64,000 nucleotides of DNA from Verticillium longisporum. Its lineage: Eukaryota; Ascomycota; Sordariomycetes; Glomerellales; Plectosphaerellaceae. The stretch's first letter is position 1; each line of letters opens with the position of its first letter. The stretch spans positions 1,550,001 through 1,614,000 of the forward strand of contig JAETXT010000012.1 of assembly GCA_019188255.1 (NCBI GenBank). The letters run 5' to 3'. The notes under the pieces are model-generated. The model searched no databases and was not told the DNA's origin. It saw only the letters and a program-made list of their open reading frames with translations. A program made the translations under genes and the position numbers. Of the stretch, positions 1-11,024 are shown in pieces.

Positions 1-872
1 GGGCGATTGCCAGCCAGCGGGAGTACGAGGAGAAGAACAAGGAGAAGCTGCAGGCGGCGCTCGAGCAGCGGCAGACGGAGATGCGCAAGCGCGAGGAGGC
101 GCGGGCGGCGGCGCTGGCGATCGAGCGGGAGAAGCAGGAGAAGCTCCAGGCGGAGCGCGAGGCCATTGCGGCGCGGGACCGGGAGATTGCAGAGAGGCGG
201 GCCGAGGAGGAGAAGGCGCGGGCCGAGGCCGAGATGACGACGGACAGCGAGACGGGTGAGAGGGTCAAGCGCAAGCGCAAGGCGGCGGCACCCCGGGGCG
301 CGGCGGGCGAGGGCAAGGCCAAGAGGGGCGCGCGCAAGAAGAAGGGCGGCGACGACTCGGAGGGCGAGGACGAGGACGAGTCGGAGTCGGAGGAGCGGCC
401 GAAGCCGAAGAAGAGACGTCTCGCCAAGAAGGAGGCCGAGAAGCCCGGCAAGTTCAAGTCGGCCGAGATTATCGTCGACAGCGACGAGGAGGAGGAAGAG
501 GAGCAACGCGACGAGGACGACGAGGAGGATCCCCTCGAGCGGGCCGAGAGGGCGCTCGCACGGGGTGGTCGTGCCGCTTCCCCTGACGGGCGCGACAATG
601 GCGACGACGAGGGCGACGAGGGCGACGACCGCATGGACGTCGACGCCGGCAGAGGGGGCGACAATGATGACGAGGAAGACGACGATGCCGAGGTCACGCG
701 GCGACAGCAGAGCAAGCGTGCCCGACGCGGTCGCGTCGTCGAGAGCGACGAGGAGGACGAGGAGGAAGGCGACGAGGGTGCCGCGGCAGGCCACGGATCA
801 GGGGACGACGACGTGGCGGCGGCCAAGGCTGACACCAGCATGGCCGATGCCGAGGACGACGACGAGGCGTGA
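1..872 (+). CDS. ctr9: CTR9, Paf1 complex subunit, C-terminal fragment (5' end outside window)
   Basis: Partial gene. The frame is open from base 3 and ends in TGA at 870-872, giving about 289 visible residues. They are a continuous charged helix rich in Glu, Arg, Lys and Ala, followed by an Arg/Lys-rich nuclear segment (TDSETGERVKRKRK), the motif KSAEIIVDSDEE and an acidic tail. Fungal CTR9, the TPR scaffold of the Paf1 transcription elongation complex, ends this way: TPR array, coiled coil, basic patch, acidic tail. The TPR repeats would lie upstream of base 1 and are not seen, so the call rests on C-terminal motifs only. Paf1C travels with RNA polymerase II and promotes H2B ubiquitination and H3 methylation. 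Another acidic nuclear coiled-coil protein is the alternative. Confidence 0.65.
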   Translation, partial: AIASQREYEEKNKEKLQAALEQRQTEMRKREEARAAALAIEREKQEKLQAEREAIAARDREIAERRAEEEKARAEAEMTTDSETGERVKRKRKAAAPRGAAGEGKAKRGARKKKGGDDSEGEDEDESESEERPKPKKRRLAKKEAEKPGKFKSAEIIVDSDEEEEEEQRDEDDEEDPLERAERALARGGRAASPDGRDNGDDEGDEGDDRMDVDAGRGGDNDDEEDDDAEVTRRQQSKRARRGRVVESDEEDEEEGDEGAAAGHGSGDDDVAAAKADTSMADAEDDDEA

Positions 873-1815
873 AGACTGAGAAGAGAGGCTCTCTGGAAGA
901 CTGAGAAGAGAGGGGCTCTCTGGGGTTGAAGGTTGAAGCTGTCGCCGGCCAGGGCGTCCTCGATCCCGTGTACGCATAGTAGAAGCAGGAGAAAAAAGGC
1001 GGCAAGGCGTTCCCAGAATGGTTATTCAGACAGACACAGGATGAATTGGTTGCTATCATGGTGTCTGACATTGTGCCTGTTAGGATGACTGTACTTGCTG
1101 TTCTTGGGGGCTCAGACTGTCCCGTCTCTTATCTCGTTTGCTGGCTTGCTCTGTCTCTCTGCCTCTCTGCCTCTCGCTTGCTGGCTTGCCTTTGCTCGCC
1201 TCTCTCTTCTTTCTCTACCCCTCCCGCTCTCGCTCGCCTGCTGTCTCTTCACTAACACGGAGTCTCACCGTCAGCAAGTCACGATGCTGACCATGATGCA
1301 CCATACTCCCCCAAACTAGCGGAGCTACTCCGCAGCGGCGAGCCGCAAGTGGCAAGGAGACCAGGTTTGAGCGAGAGTTTGGGCGACGGGCGCCCCCCCC
1401 CTCCCCGCCGTCCCGCGCTGTTCAATTGCAGCGAGCATTGGCGGCGTCTGAGAGAGGCCATTGGCCAGTCGTCGTGCCATGTCTCTGCGATGCCCAGATA
1501 CCCCATGGAGAGCCAGGGCGAGAGGGCGAGTTTCCCGATCGGCAGCGGGGGAAGGCCGTCTCCTTGCCATTTGCACCGAGGATTCTCCCGCTCTGGGCTG
1601 CCGTGTCTTTTGTTCGGTCGTGGTGTTTTTGGAGAACGTCACGAGGGGAGGAGGGGCATGCTTTCTTGCCTGATGGGGACTTGAAAGCATGCCTGATGGG
1701 GAATTGACGATGTTGGTGTCGAGTATAAAGGGGCCCTCGGGGGAGGATGTGTCTTTGCTTTGGGGTCGTGGCTGTTTGCATCATTGACTTTGCGCTGCCT
1801 TGTCGTCTTCTTGTA

Positions 1816-1883
1816 GAGTTGTTGAGCTGTCACCTTGGGTTTTGCCTCGGAGCTGTTGAGCTGTTACCTTGGGTTTTACCTTG
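1816..1883. repeat. Imperfect 34-bp tandem direct duplication
   Basis: Two adjacent copies of GAG(T/C)TGTTGAGCTGT(C/T)ACC followed by TTGGGTTTT(G/A)CCT(C/T)G, at 1816-1849 and 1850-1883. They differ at about four positions. The duplication lies between a TATA-like box and the truncated alpha-glucosidase. Confidence 0.75.
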
Positions 1884-1983
1884 GCTGAGGCTGTACTGAG
1901 AAGCACTCGCACTTGTACTTGGAGATCCTCGACCTGCTCTTGCCCCTCCTCTGCCCCTCCTGCCCTTACCCCTCCATCTCAGC

Positions 1984-2024
1984 TTCTCTCTTCCTCTTCC
2001 TCTTCCTCTTCCTCTTCCTCTTCC
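1984..2024. repeat. TTCCTC hexanucleotide microsatellite
   Basis: About six copies of a TTCCTC unit end directly at the ATG (2025) where alpha-glucosidase homology begins. In the downstream frame they would encode a poly-Ser run. The repeat sits exactly where homology is lost, so it may mark the truncation junction. Confidence 0.85.
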
Positions 2025-3490
2025 ATGAAGCTCATCCTCGACCTCGTCATCAACCACACATCAGACCAGCACGCCTGGTTCAAGGAGTCACGCGCCTCCC
2101 GAGACAACCCCAAGCGCGACTGGTACATCTGGCGCCCGGCGCGCTACGACGCCGACGGCACGCGCCGCCCGCCGACCAACTGGCGGTCCTACTTCAACGG
2201 CAGCGCCTGGCAGTGGGACGAGCACACGCAGGAGTACTACCTGCACCTGTTCGCGACGCAGCAGCCCGACCTCAACTGGGAGAACGACGCCGTGCGCGAG
2301 GCGCTGCACGAGAGCGCCATGCGCTTCTGGCTGCGCCGCGGCGTCGACGGCTTCCGCGTCGACACGGTCAACATGTACAGCAAGGGCGTCGAGCTGCGCG
2401 CCGCCCCGTCGTCGACCCGAACAACTACGAGCAGCCGGCGTGGTGCATGTACGCCAACGGGCCGCGCATGCACGAGTTTCTGCGCGCCATGAACACGCAG
2501 GTCCTCGACGCCTACGACGCCATGACGGTCGGCGAGCTGCCGCACACGCCCGACCCCGCCCACGTCCGCCGCTACATCGGCGCCGGCGACCGCCAGCTCA
2601 ACATGGTCTTCCAGTTTGACATTGTCGACCTCGGCCAGGGCGCCGAGCACAAGTACGCCTGGCGGCCCTGGGCGCTGCCCGACCTCAAGGCCCTCGTCGC
2701 CAAGTGGCAGCAGTTCATCGACGGCACCGACGCCTGGACCACCGTCTTTTGCGAGAACCACGACCAGGGCCGCAGCGTGTCGCGCCTCGGCAGCGACGAC
2801 CCGCGCTGGCGCGCCGTCTCGGCCAAGATGCTCGCCCTCATGCTCTGCTCCCTGACCGGCACCCTCTTCGTCTACCAGGGCCAGGAGATCGGCATGACCA
2901 ACGTGCCCGCCGACTGGCCCATTGACGAGTACCAGGACATTGAGGCCCTCAACTACTACCGCGCCCTCGAGGCCCGCCCCGGCACGACCGACGCCGAGAA
3001 GCGCTACGCCATGGAGAGCATCAACCTCCTCGGCCGCGACAACGCCCGCATCCCCATGCAGTGGGACGACGCGCCCCACGCCGGCTTCACCGACGCCGAC
3101 GGCGCCAAGCCCTGGATGCGCGTCCACGACCTCTACCCGGAGATCAACGTCGCCAAGCAGGAGCGCGAGCCCGACTCGGTCCTCCACTTCTGGCGCGCCC
3201 TCCTGCGGCTGCGCAAGCACCACCGCGACCTGCTCATCCACGGCGCCTTTGCCGTCCACGACGACGCCAACGCGCACACCTTTGTCTTCTCCAAGACGCA
3301 CGGCGACCGCACCGCCGTCGTCGCCCTCAACTTTACCGCCGAGGACAGGCCCGTGACGCTGCCCGCGGTCAAGGGGCTGCGGGCCGAGGTGGGCAACTAT
3401 GACGATGTCAGGGCGCGCGACGAGGCTGATGTCGGCGGCGGCGGCGCGAGGGTGCTGCGGCCGTGGGAGGGCAGGCTGTATCTGCAGTGA
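2025..3490 (+). pseudogene. GH13 alpha-glucosidase (maltase type), 5'-truncated and frameshifted
   Basis: Clear homology to fungal maltase/oligo-1,6-glucosidase, a GH13 (beta/alpha)8 enzyme that hydrolyses alpha-glucosides. Visible motifs are region I ([13 protein letters not shown]), the DGFRVDT nucleophile Asp (codon 2361), the TVGE acid/base Glu (codon 2534) and the NHDQ stabilising Asp (codon 2762), then a typical C-terminal beta domain ending at TGA 3488-3490. Two defects are seen. First, roughly the first 110 residues of a normal enzyme (the opening barrel strands) are absent and homology starts at a TTCCTC microsatellite. Second, the frame shifts at the CCCC run 2404-2407, where one extra C would restore it. 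The shift may be a sequencing error, but the missing N-terminus is not explained by it. All catalytic residues remain. Confidence 0.75.
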
Positions 3491-4177
3491 TTTGCGTGGC
3501 GTATTCGCAGTAACAGCTGTCGGAGCTCTGCTGATCTCGGTCTGTAAATAATGATATCAACTGTATATGAGGTTGCGCAAAAGGAGTGGGACGAATTTAT
3601 TCAGACTTGGTACCGAATTCATATTCGACGCATCCAGCACTTGTTGAACACAAGATGCCAATCTTGTTAGCCAGCAAGTGCCTGACCACCATGCATGGAC
3701 ATGTAGCTCTCTGCCTTTCCGCGTCTGAACTTGGTGCTACGGAATGCAGGATATTTCACCGGCCCTCCTCAGCTTCATCAGACACTCATGGAACAAACAC
3801 GCACGAAACACGGCAACTAAGAGCAGGAACAGCACCAGATAGGAGCCGCAAGCCACAGCTGCGCCGGGCGGGCATCATTAGACTATCGTCACCACACGCA
3901 CATCATGTATAATCTAGAACGTTCATGCCCGGACGTAAACATTTTCCTTCCCTTAGCCTTCGCGCTGTTTGCACCCTCCTGCACTCCGAGGGGCCTTCGC
4001 CGCGATACGACTTTTCATACAAAACGTGACGTCTGCCAGCCTAGCAGTCAAAAACACCCCTGACCGTGTCCCGGCCAAGGCCTGTCCCGTTTTCACATAC
4101 AATAGGCACGACGCACAACGACACAAACAGTCGAAAAAGCGCGCGTCCTGCCTCGGGTTCCCGCCCCTAGACGCCTT
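3491..4177. other. Intergenic region between two convergent genes
   Basis: This is the 3' flank of the alpha-glucosidase remnant and of the convergently transcribed C9-methyltransferase. No credible coding sequence or RNA gene was seen. A TAAATAATGATATCA-like AT-rich stretch at 3545-3560 could serve for polyadenylation. Confidence 0.6.
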
Positions 4178-5253
4178 TTAGTCGGTAAAGGCAGTCGAGG
4201 AGGTGACGTTGTTCCTCTTGGCCCAGTCGGCAATGTTGGCCTTGCTGCTGGCGAGGGCGCCCGAGAGGTTGAACTGCCTGGGGATGGCCTCCACACGGTG
4301 CGTCGAGTTGATGTTCTTGACGAGGACCATCTGGTAGCACGTGGCACTGCCCTGGCGGGAGATGATGGTGGAGGAGGCGAGGAAGTACTCCCAGATCTAG
4401 AGGTAGTCAGCAACACTGCTCGCAAAGGTCTTTGTTGTTTCATATGAAGAGCAAAAAAAAGCAGAACTCACGCGGAACCACCGCTTGCCGTACTTGGCCT
4501 CGACCTTGTCCTTGTTGGCGAGCCAGTTCCTGTACCAGCGCCAGAGGGTGCCCGAGTAGTGGACGCCAATGGTGTCGATGTTGCGGACCTCGAAGCCGGC
4601 GCCCTCGAAGCGGTCAATGTAGAAGCCGAGCGGGGTGGAGGCGTCGGCACCGGGGAAGACGTATTTGTTCATGAACAGACCCCAGATGAGGTCCTCGTAC
4701 TGCCAGTACTTGCGGAGGCCGGCGAGCTGGAAGTAGCAGACACCGTCGTCGTCGAGGAGGTCGTGCATCTGCTTGAGGAAGGCGGGGAAGTGGCGGACAC
4801 CGACGTGCTCGCCCATCTCGAGGCAGGTGATCTTCTTGTAGCCGCCGGGGACGGTCGGGGTGTCGCGGTAGTCGCAGCACACGATCTTGCTCTGCTCCTC
4901 GGGGATGCCGGCCTTGCGCATGGCGTTGTTGCCCCAGGCCGTCTGGTTGCGGCCGAGGGTCACACCGGTGGCCTTGGCGCCGTAGAACTCGCTGGCGAAG
5001 CGGGCGAGGGTGCCCCAGCCGCAGCCCATGTCGAGGAGCGTGTCGCCGGGCTGGAGGCCGATCTTCTCGCAGACAATGGCCAGCTTGTTGTCCTGCATCT
5101 CCTCGAGGGTCTCCTCGCGGTCAATGTCGGAGATGACGCCCGAGGTGTAGATCATGCGTGGGCCGAGGAACCAGCCGTAAAAGTCGTCGCCGCGGTCGTA
5201 GTGGTCGCGGACCTGCTCCTCGTCTGGACAGGTTAGCGGGCACACGCACAGAC

Positions 5254-5298
<45 letters not shown>

Positions 5299-5980
5299 CC
5301 CTGGGAACGAGAGTGCATGATGACCTCGGGAGCAAACTGGAACAGGACAAACTTGAAGAGGCTGATGGTGAAGTGGAAGGCGGCCCAGTCGTGGCGGTAC
5401 TCGAGGACCTCGAGGGCGTCGCCGTTGAACTCGACGTCGCCGTCAAAGTACTTCTCCTGGAAGGTCTCCATGGGGATCTTGTTCTTGCCGCGGTACTTGA
5501 GCTTGTCCTCGTCCTTCTTGAAGGTGATGTAGTGCTCGACGGGACGGCCGGGCAGGCGGGCCTTCTCGTTCTTGCGGGGCCCGATGCGCGAGGCGACGTA
5601 CCAGTAGCCGGTGAGGATGGGCACGGTGGTGAAGAGGGCGAAGAAGAGGGCCGTCTTGAAGCCGTAGCCGATCTTCCAGGCGCCGTAGTACGGCACAATG
5701 ACCATGGCACCGATCATGAACCAGTTGGAGAAGCTGTCCGAACCGGGGCCATCGGCGGGAAGGGGAGCATTCTTGATGGCGGGCGACTGTTGATGGGGCC
5801 AGGTCAGCAATCGTGTCTCTGGATCTGCCTCTCGACCGAAATCAGAAATCAGAGGACAGGTGGAAGCTCGCTCACCTTGGTGGTGCGCACGCCACACTCT
5901 TCCTCCTTTTCAAAGGTGGGCTGGGGAGCAGGAGGCGTCTGGACGAACTCGAAGCTCTCGACGCCTGTGGGTTTCGACAT
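4178..5980 (-). CDS. Sphingolipid C9-methyltransferase, 4 exons
   Basis: Exons 5980-5876, 5786-5300, 5223-4472 and 4396-4178 give 520 residues, the usual family length. The start MSKPTGVESF is the first ATG, and all junctions are GT..AG with matching phases. Two membrane segments lie at about 56-72 and 78-100. The cyclopropane-fatty-acid-synthase-like methyltransferase domain follows, with the SAM motif LLDMGCGWG at about 260-268. In fungi this family adds the C9 methyl branch to the 4,8-sphingadienine base of glucosylceramides at the endoplasmic reticulum. Intron 2 is largely a CT microsatellite that forms its pyrimidine tract, with a CTAAC branch site. The generic label cyclopropane-fatty-acyl-phospholipid synthase is the alternative, but the N-terminal membrane pair fits the sphingolipid enzyme better. 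Confidence 0.88.
5257..5294. repeat. GA/CT dinucleotide microsatellite in C9-methyltransferase intron 2
   Basis: A run of about 18 GA units (CT on the coding strand) fills half of the 76-nt intron 5299-5224, between the GTATGT donor and a CTAAC branch site. Confidence 0.9.
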
Positions 5981-7824
5981 GATGGGCGAGCCGTATGAGG
6001 GGGGGTAAAGGCCTCAATTGGCGATGGAAAGGGACGGCAAGTGTGATGTTGCTGTCGAGGAGGTCCTCACTGGCAAAAAATGTGCAGTGGCAGACGTTGT
6101 TTCGTGGAGACACATGAAAGGGGAGGGGGGTTCCGGCTGGTGGGAGGGGAGGTCCTCCCCGTCCGACCCTAGTGCCAGTTCTGACCGCCTCGACTCGAAC
6201 TCAACGAAATGGAGTGCTGTGCTGTGCACCCCGGCGCTGCATGTGCTGGGCTGCTCCTACCTAGGTACCCAGGTTAGGTAGGTAGGTACCTTAGGTAGGC
6301 AGGTAGCCACAACGCCTAGGTACCTACATGTTACCTACCTAGGTACCTCGCAAAGCAAGGCCTAGGTACCTAGAGACAGCAAGAAGCCTGCAACCCCACC
6401 GTCGGCTCCAAATTACGATGCGCCCACATCCCCCGCCCCGCCTTCATCACCCCCTGAGCACTGCCCGGAAGATGGGCCTCGAGCCCCTATTCGTAGGTCG
6501 TTTCGGGGGTTGGTGGGCGCCCCTGGAAGAGACTGTCTAGTGGGGCCTCTCGACCGGTGCCGTTTCCTGTCCTGTACCAGGCAGCGTCTACTGCCCGGGG
6601 GCACGCGCAAGAACAAGAGCGCGAAACACTGCAATCTGGCAGGATGCTTGACTGCTCCACAGATCCTGTCGAGTCCGATGACATGGAATTCGATCATGGC
6701 CGGTTTTGAGGCGCCTTCTTGCTCTCATTCACCAGTCCATCATGGGGTTGGCACGATGACATTGTTTGTAGCACTGACCGAGGAATGGGCACAGCCGATG
6801 GAACGGCGCTAGTGACGAGACCCTAATTCGCTACCACCGATGTTTTCCATTGGACGACGCTGGCCGCACACATGACGCAAGCTCCAACCTGCGAGATGCT
6901 CTTATCTCAGTGATGCCCGAATAATGTGCCCCATGTTCAACTGAGGGATGAACGACCAACGGTTCTTTAATGACCATGTTGGAAACTGTCTCTGCTTCGT
7001 GTGAGTACTTCCAGGGCACGATTCGCAGACCCCTCTCTACACCCAGATGGTGCACTCCACCTGGCACACAAGTCACAGCTCAGTTCCCATCACAGAGCCC
7101 AATGCCCAACCACCGACCTCATGGATGCCAGTAAGAATCGCGCCCCTGTGGCAACTTTGCCGGTGCATGTCCAACCAGCCCAAGCTCAGCGAAAACAGCG
7201 ACATGCATCCATCTGATGAGGCTCCGAGATGTTGCTTCCGATGTGGCCCTTCTGAGTATGGTTCCCGCGGCTTCCCCAAATCGTTCGCATAAGCATGTAC
7301 GCAAGAGCCATCTCACGGCCCGCCCGCCAGCTACCTCGAACTTAATCACCAGCACACACAGGTCTCCGAAGACAACCTTCTTTCCAGATTGACATATGCT
7401 AGAGCTTCTCAAGTATATCCGGTGATGAGAGGCTACCCAGAAGAACAATATCCAACCGGCCATGGCCACGAGAACCTTGGCGGTCTCAGAGATCTTGCAC
7501 AAGAATTGCCCTAGAGTCTAACCATGCCATCGAGATGTCGAACCTTGCTACCGTCGGGCACCCTGGGAAACCGAAACCTTACCTCAACAACCCGAGACCC
7601 CGCCCCCTGTGCAGCCAAACGTCAATGCCATCAAATCGGAACCCACGGATCAAGTCTGTGGGGTTAAAGAGAGCGACCTGCATTCCATACAGGCTATCTG
7701 GCCCTGCGGCGAGCACTCGTACGAGACAGCGAACGGTGTGTCTGTCTGTCGGCCTGTCTGTAGAGTACCATGCTGCCAAGAAACGCCCGCTATCGTGTAT
7801 TCCCGCCTCGTCAGAAAAATATCA
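5981..7824. other. Intergenic region upstream of the C9-methyltransferase
   Basis: No supported gene in 1.8 kb. Short ORFs here lack recognisable motifs and codon bias. The region carries the TACCTAGGTA repeat cluster at 6258-6375, about 280 bp upstream of the methyltransferase start. The rest is unremarkable and probably contains that gene's promoter and the 3' flank of htd2. Confidence 0.6.
6258..6375. repeat. Cluster of TACCTAGGTA-type palindromic repeats
   Basis: About a dozen overlapping copies of CCTAGGTACC, TAGGTAGGTACC and TACCTACCTAGG variants in 120 bp. The core CCTAGG/GGTACC is palindromic. The same motif recurs singly at about 16347, 37810 and 56500. Such repeats are frequent between genes of Sordariomycetes; their function is not known to me. 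Confidence 0.8.
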
Positions 7825-8989
7825 TCAAAATGCCCCCGTCACCGCCGTTCCCTTGACAGCCATGCCGCCGGCCGGCCCCTCCACCCACAAATCCCACCTC
7901 CTCTCGTCCGCGGCCCCCGTCCTCGAACCAGCCTCCTTCTCGCGGACGCACACCCGGAGCTGCTCGCCGCAGTACAGCGGACCCACGTTGCGGTACTCCA
8001 GCCTCCGCACGCCCTCGCGCGGCGCCGCGCCCCGGAGCGCCGCGAACGCGAGCGCCAGCGTCAGCGGGCCGTGGACGAGCAGCGCGCGGTGGCCCTCGGC
8101 GAGAGTCAGCGCGCCGTCGAGGTGGATCGAGTGCGCGTTATACGTGAGGGCGCTAAAGTTGGCGAGCAGCGCGCGGTTCGGCGTCAGCGCGAAGGCGTAG
8201 TCTGGCGTGTGCGGTGCTGTCGGGTGTCAGCGCTGCATACTTCTCCTCGTGCTAGTTCGTGACAACAAGATGAAATGCAGGGGCCAAAGGTGCCCCCCTT
8301 TTCCTGTCCTCTTCGTCATACGTACATTTGACGATACGCGGCGGGCTCTTTGCAGCCGCAGCCGCAGCGTCGCCTGTGAGGGCCTCGACCTCGGGCATGA
8401 AGACGAGGGTCCTCCTCTCCTCGATGGCCGGGGCCGCGTCGTCGCCGCCTGCGACTGTATACCGCCGCCAGACGTCGACGAACGCCATGGCCTTGTCGCC
8501 CTCGCCCGAGAGACGGACTTCCTCTACGGTCTCCGTGCAGACGGCCTCGCGCCCGTCGAGGGGCATGTCTTTCTCCCAGCCGGGGCGGAAGCGAACCTCG
8601 CCGCCGGCCCACATTCGCCGCATAAAGGGACGTCCCGGCCAGTGGTCTGCGTCGGTGCCATCGGGATGGAGCTCCGACGGGCGCGCCTGGATGGGGAAGT
8701 AGACGAGGTGGTGGCCCTGTGGCAGGGGGTGGGCCGGCTTCCTGGACGGTGAGGGCTGCGGCTGGTGGGGCTCAAGACACTCGGCGGGCAGATAGTCTGA
8801 CAGCGAGAGGGTCAGAAGGCGGGAGTTGGTTGGTGATAAGTGATCTTGGACATGCTTTGGTTTGTTGAGGATGTCTCTGATGGACTTCGCCGGTGTTGGC
8901 GCTGCCTGGGAAGAAAGTGATCTTGTCTGTAGAGCCCGAAGCATGCCGCCGAGGGAATGCCTGGGATATTGAACCGACAACGACTTCAT
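7825..8989 (-). CDS. htd2: Mitochondrial hydroxyacyl-thioester dehydratase type 2 (HTD2-like)
   Basis: Two exons, 8989-8326 and 8216-7825, with an intron from donor GTACGT to acceptor ACAG, encode 351 residues. The C-terminal hotdog half has the hydratase motif FSALTYNAHSIHLD at about 242-255, containing the catalytic-type Asn/His pair, then EGHRALLVHGPL. The N-terminal half has HTD2-like spacing (LVYFPIQARPSELHPDGTD). The dehydratase acts on 3-hydroxyacyl-ACP in mitochondrial type II fatty acid synthesis, which supplies lipoic acid. The start may be Met1 or Met16 (8944); Met16 opens a basic mitochondrial-type leader, MLRALQTRSLSSQ. The gene is divergent from rpa49. A mesaconyl-C4-CoA hydratase label is possible from the same fold. 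Confidence 0.82.
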
Positions 8990-9534
8990 CTCGACTCGAC
9001 TTGATGCTGTACCTTAGACTGAGACTACGAGAGAGGTCGTTTGGTAAGATCGCTGGGCAGGAGAAGTGGAGATGATATTCAACGTCAGCCGAGGTAGGAG
9101 GACGACGCGAACGGCAAACCGCTAAGCCGAAGAGCCGTTATGAAGATTCAATTCTCAAGACAAACAAAGATTCTAGGATTACGAAATTACATGATATGCT
9201 GTTTAATCGCTACGCATGTTCGGTCGATATAATCCACCGTCAAGCTGGAGCTCAGCAAGTATTCAGTAATCGCGAGATGGGGCCAATGGAGGCATGCTAC
9301 TAGGCAGAGACAACCTGGCCCGTGCACGCAACCTGCCTACTGATAGCAAGGCTACCGATAAGGGAGAAAATTATTTCTGGAAGCCAATCCATCCCACCTC
9401 CAGTAGCAAGCAGCACCAGCAGCCTCAGCACCGCAAAGTCAAAAAAAAAAAAAAAAAGGCGACGAGCCGCCAGCTGCCAGCCGCACCTCGACGCACAATC
9501 GACCCGGATGCCTGCACCACAATCGACGGCCGAC
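8990..9534. other. Divergent promoter region htd2/rpa49
   Basis: A 545-bp interval between two divergent starts. It contains a 17-A run at about 9440-9456 close to the rpa49 start. A second in-frame ATG (9508) precedes the preferred rpa49 start. No other gene is seen. Confidence 0.55.
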
Positions 9535-11024
9535 ATGTCCGACGTCAACGGCAGGAAAAGGAAGAGGGACGGCGAGGGCAAGTCGAAGCCCAAGAAGAAG
9601 ACGGCCATTGATGGCGACGTCACAGAGGTCCCTGGAACGCCCATCCGGATCAAGTCTGTCAAGAAGGCGAAATACTGCCCGCCCGTCATAGGTATGGTTC
9701 AGATTTTTGCTCGGCAGGGACTGCCCCAGAGTTTCATGGCTGACGGCATTTTTAATACAGTGTCTGCACCCGGCGTGCGCCTGGACGAGGACATCACGTT
9801 CCGAACCTATCAGAAGAGGCAGACAACCGGACGCAAGTCGAGCCGGCGACATGCCTCGGAGCAGGAGATCACCCTGCACTCGACAAAGCACCGTACCGTC
9901 GACTTCACCGCACGGGAGGAGGAGGTCGACACCAGGGGCGAGCCTTACCAGCAGGAGTACGTCGCCTTGTACGACCCCAAGACGGGCGGCCTCGAGGTCA
10001 TCGCGGCGAAGAAGATGGTGGTGCGAGGTACGGTGAGGGCGAAGCAGGCAGACGAGGACGCCATGATTGCACCTGCCGACATCAAGGTAGGACACCCAAT
10101 CACGGGATGCACGACGACAAGAACACCAGCTGACCAGCTACACAGACCTACCAGGACCGCAAGGTGGACCTCGGCCAGACGTTCGGCACACGAAAGGCGA
10201 AGAAGATCATCGAGTCGAACCGCATCAACGCCATCGGCCCCAAGCGCGCGGACCAGGACGCCGACGGCAACGCGATTGCGGCCAGGCTCGATTCGGCGGA
10301 GAAGGCGACGCTGTCGCACATTGGACAGGTGACGTCGACAATGGCGTCGCGCGACGAGCTGCAGGCGGCGATTGACGAGTCGAAGCCGGTGCCGCGGGCG
10401 AACCTCGAGGCGGACGAGGTGGCCGACGTGTACGACCCCAAGGTGATCATCGGGACCGACGTGCTCAAGGCGGTGCCGGTGCGCGACTGGCAGAAGGCGG
10501 TGGAGAAGAACGAGAACATTGACCTCGCGTCGCGGTACGTGGCGCGGCGCATCGGGCGCGTCGGCAAGCAGGAGAAGCCGCTGGAGAAGCTGCGCATCAT
10601 GCGGTACCTCTACTTCCTCATTCTCTTCTACGTCACGGCCAAGGACGGCCGGCAGAGGGGCACCAAGCGGGTGCCGCCGAAGGACCAGCTCGCCAAGAAC
10701 CTGTCGCCGGCGCCGCAGTCGGTCATCGACAGCATCCGGCGCAAGTTCTCGGACGGCGGTGAGATTCGCAAGTTCCACATGGACCTTATCATGACGCACT
10801 GCGCGGCGCTGTCGTGCATCATCGACAATTTTGAGACGGAGCCGAGGGACCTCAGGGAGGACCTGCGTCTGGACTCCAAGACGATGAACCAGTACTTCCA
10901 GGAGATTGGTGCCAAGATTGGACAGAGGAAGGCGGCTGGCGAGGCCAAGGCGCAGCCGGTCGCGAAGCTGGCGATGCCGCTCGTGTTCCCCAAGATGAGC
11001 CGTGGCGCGCCGATGCGGCGATGA
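9535..11024 (+). CDS. rpa49: RNA polymerase I subunit A49
   Basis: Exons 9535-9691, 9761-10086 and 10146-11024 encode 453 residues, close to the usual A49 length. The first exon opens with a Lys-rich stretch (RKRKRDGEGKSKPKKK), then the A34.5-binding dimerisation half. The rest is the linker and tandem winged-helix part, with LGQTFGTRKAKKIIESN and RYLYFLILFYV. A49 with A34.5 forms the TFIIF/TFIIE-like module of Pol I needed for rRNA initiation and elongation in the nucleolus. Start 9535 (MSDVNGRKRK) was preferred over in-frame ATG 9508. Intron 1 is 69 nt, a multiple of three and without stops, so readthrough would only add 23 residues. The GTATGG donor, CTGAC branch site and ATACAG acceptor argue that it is spliced. 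Confidence 0.9.

Larger units (their letters stand above)
873..2024. other. Intergenic region, ctr9 3' side and upstream of the GH13 remnant
   Basis: No supported gene. It contains a CT-rich low-complexity stretch at about 1140-1250 and a 13-bp direct repeat (TGCCTGATGGGGA at 1667-1679 and 1690-1702). It also has a TATA-box-like TATAAA at 1724-1729, an imperfect 34-bp tandem duplication at 1816-1883 and a TTCCTC microsatellite at about 1984-2024. I looked for the missing N-terminal alpha-glucosidase exon here in all frames and did not find it. Confidence 0.6.

Noticed and set aside
2237..3301. 354-codon minus-strand frame over the GH13 region
   Set aside because: Antisense shadow of the alpha-glucosidase with Val/Glu/Gly-biased composition.
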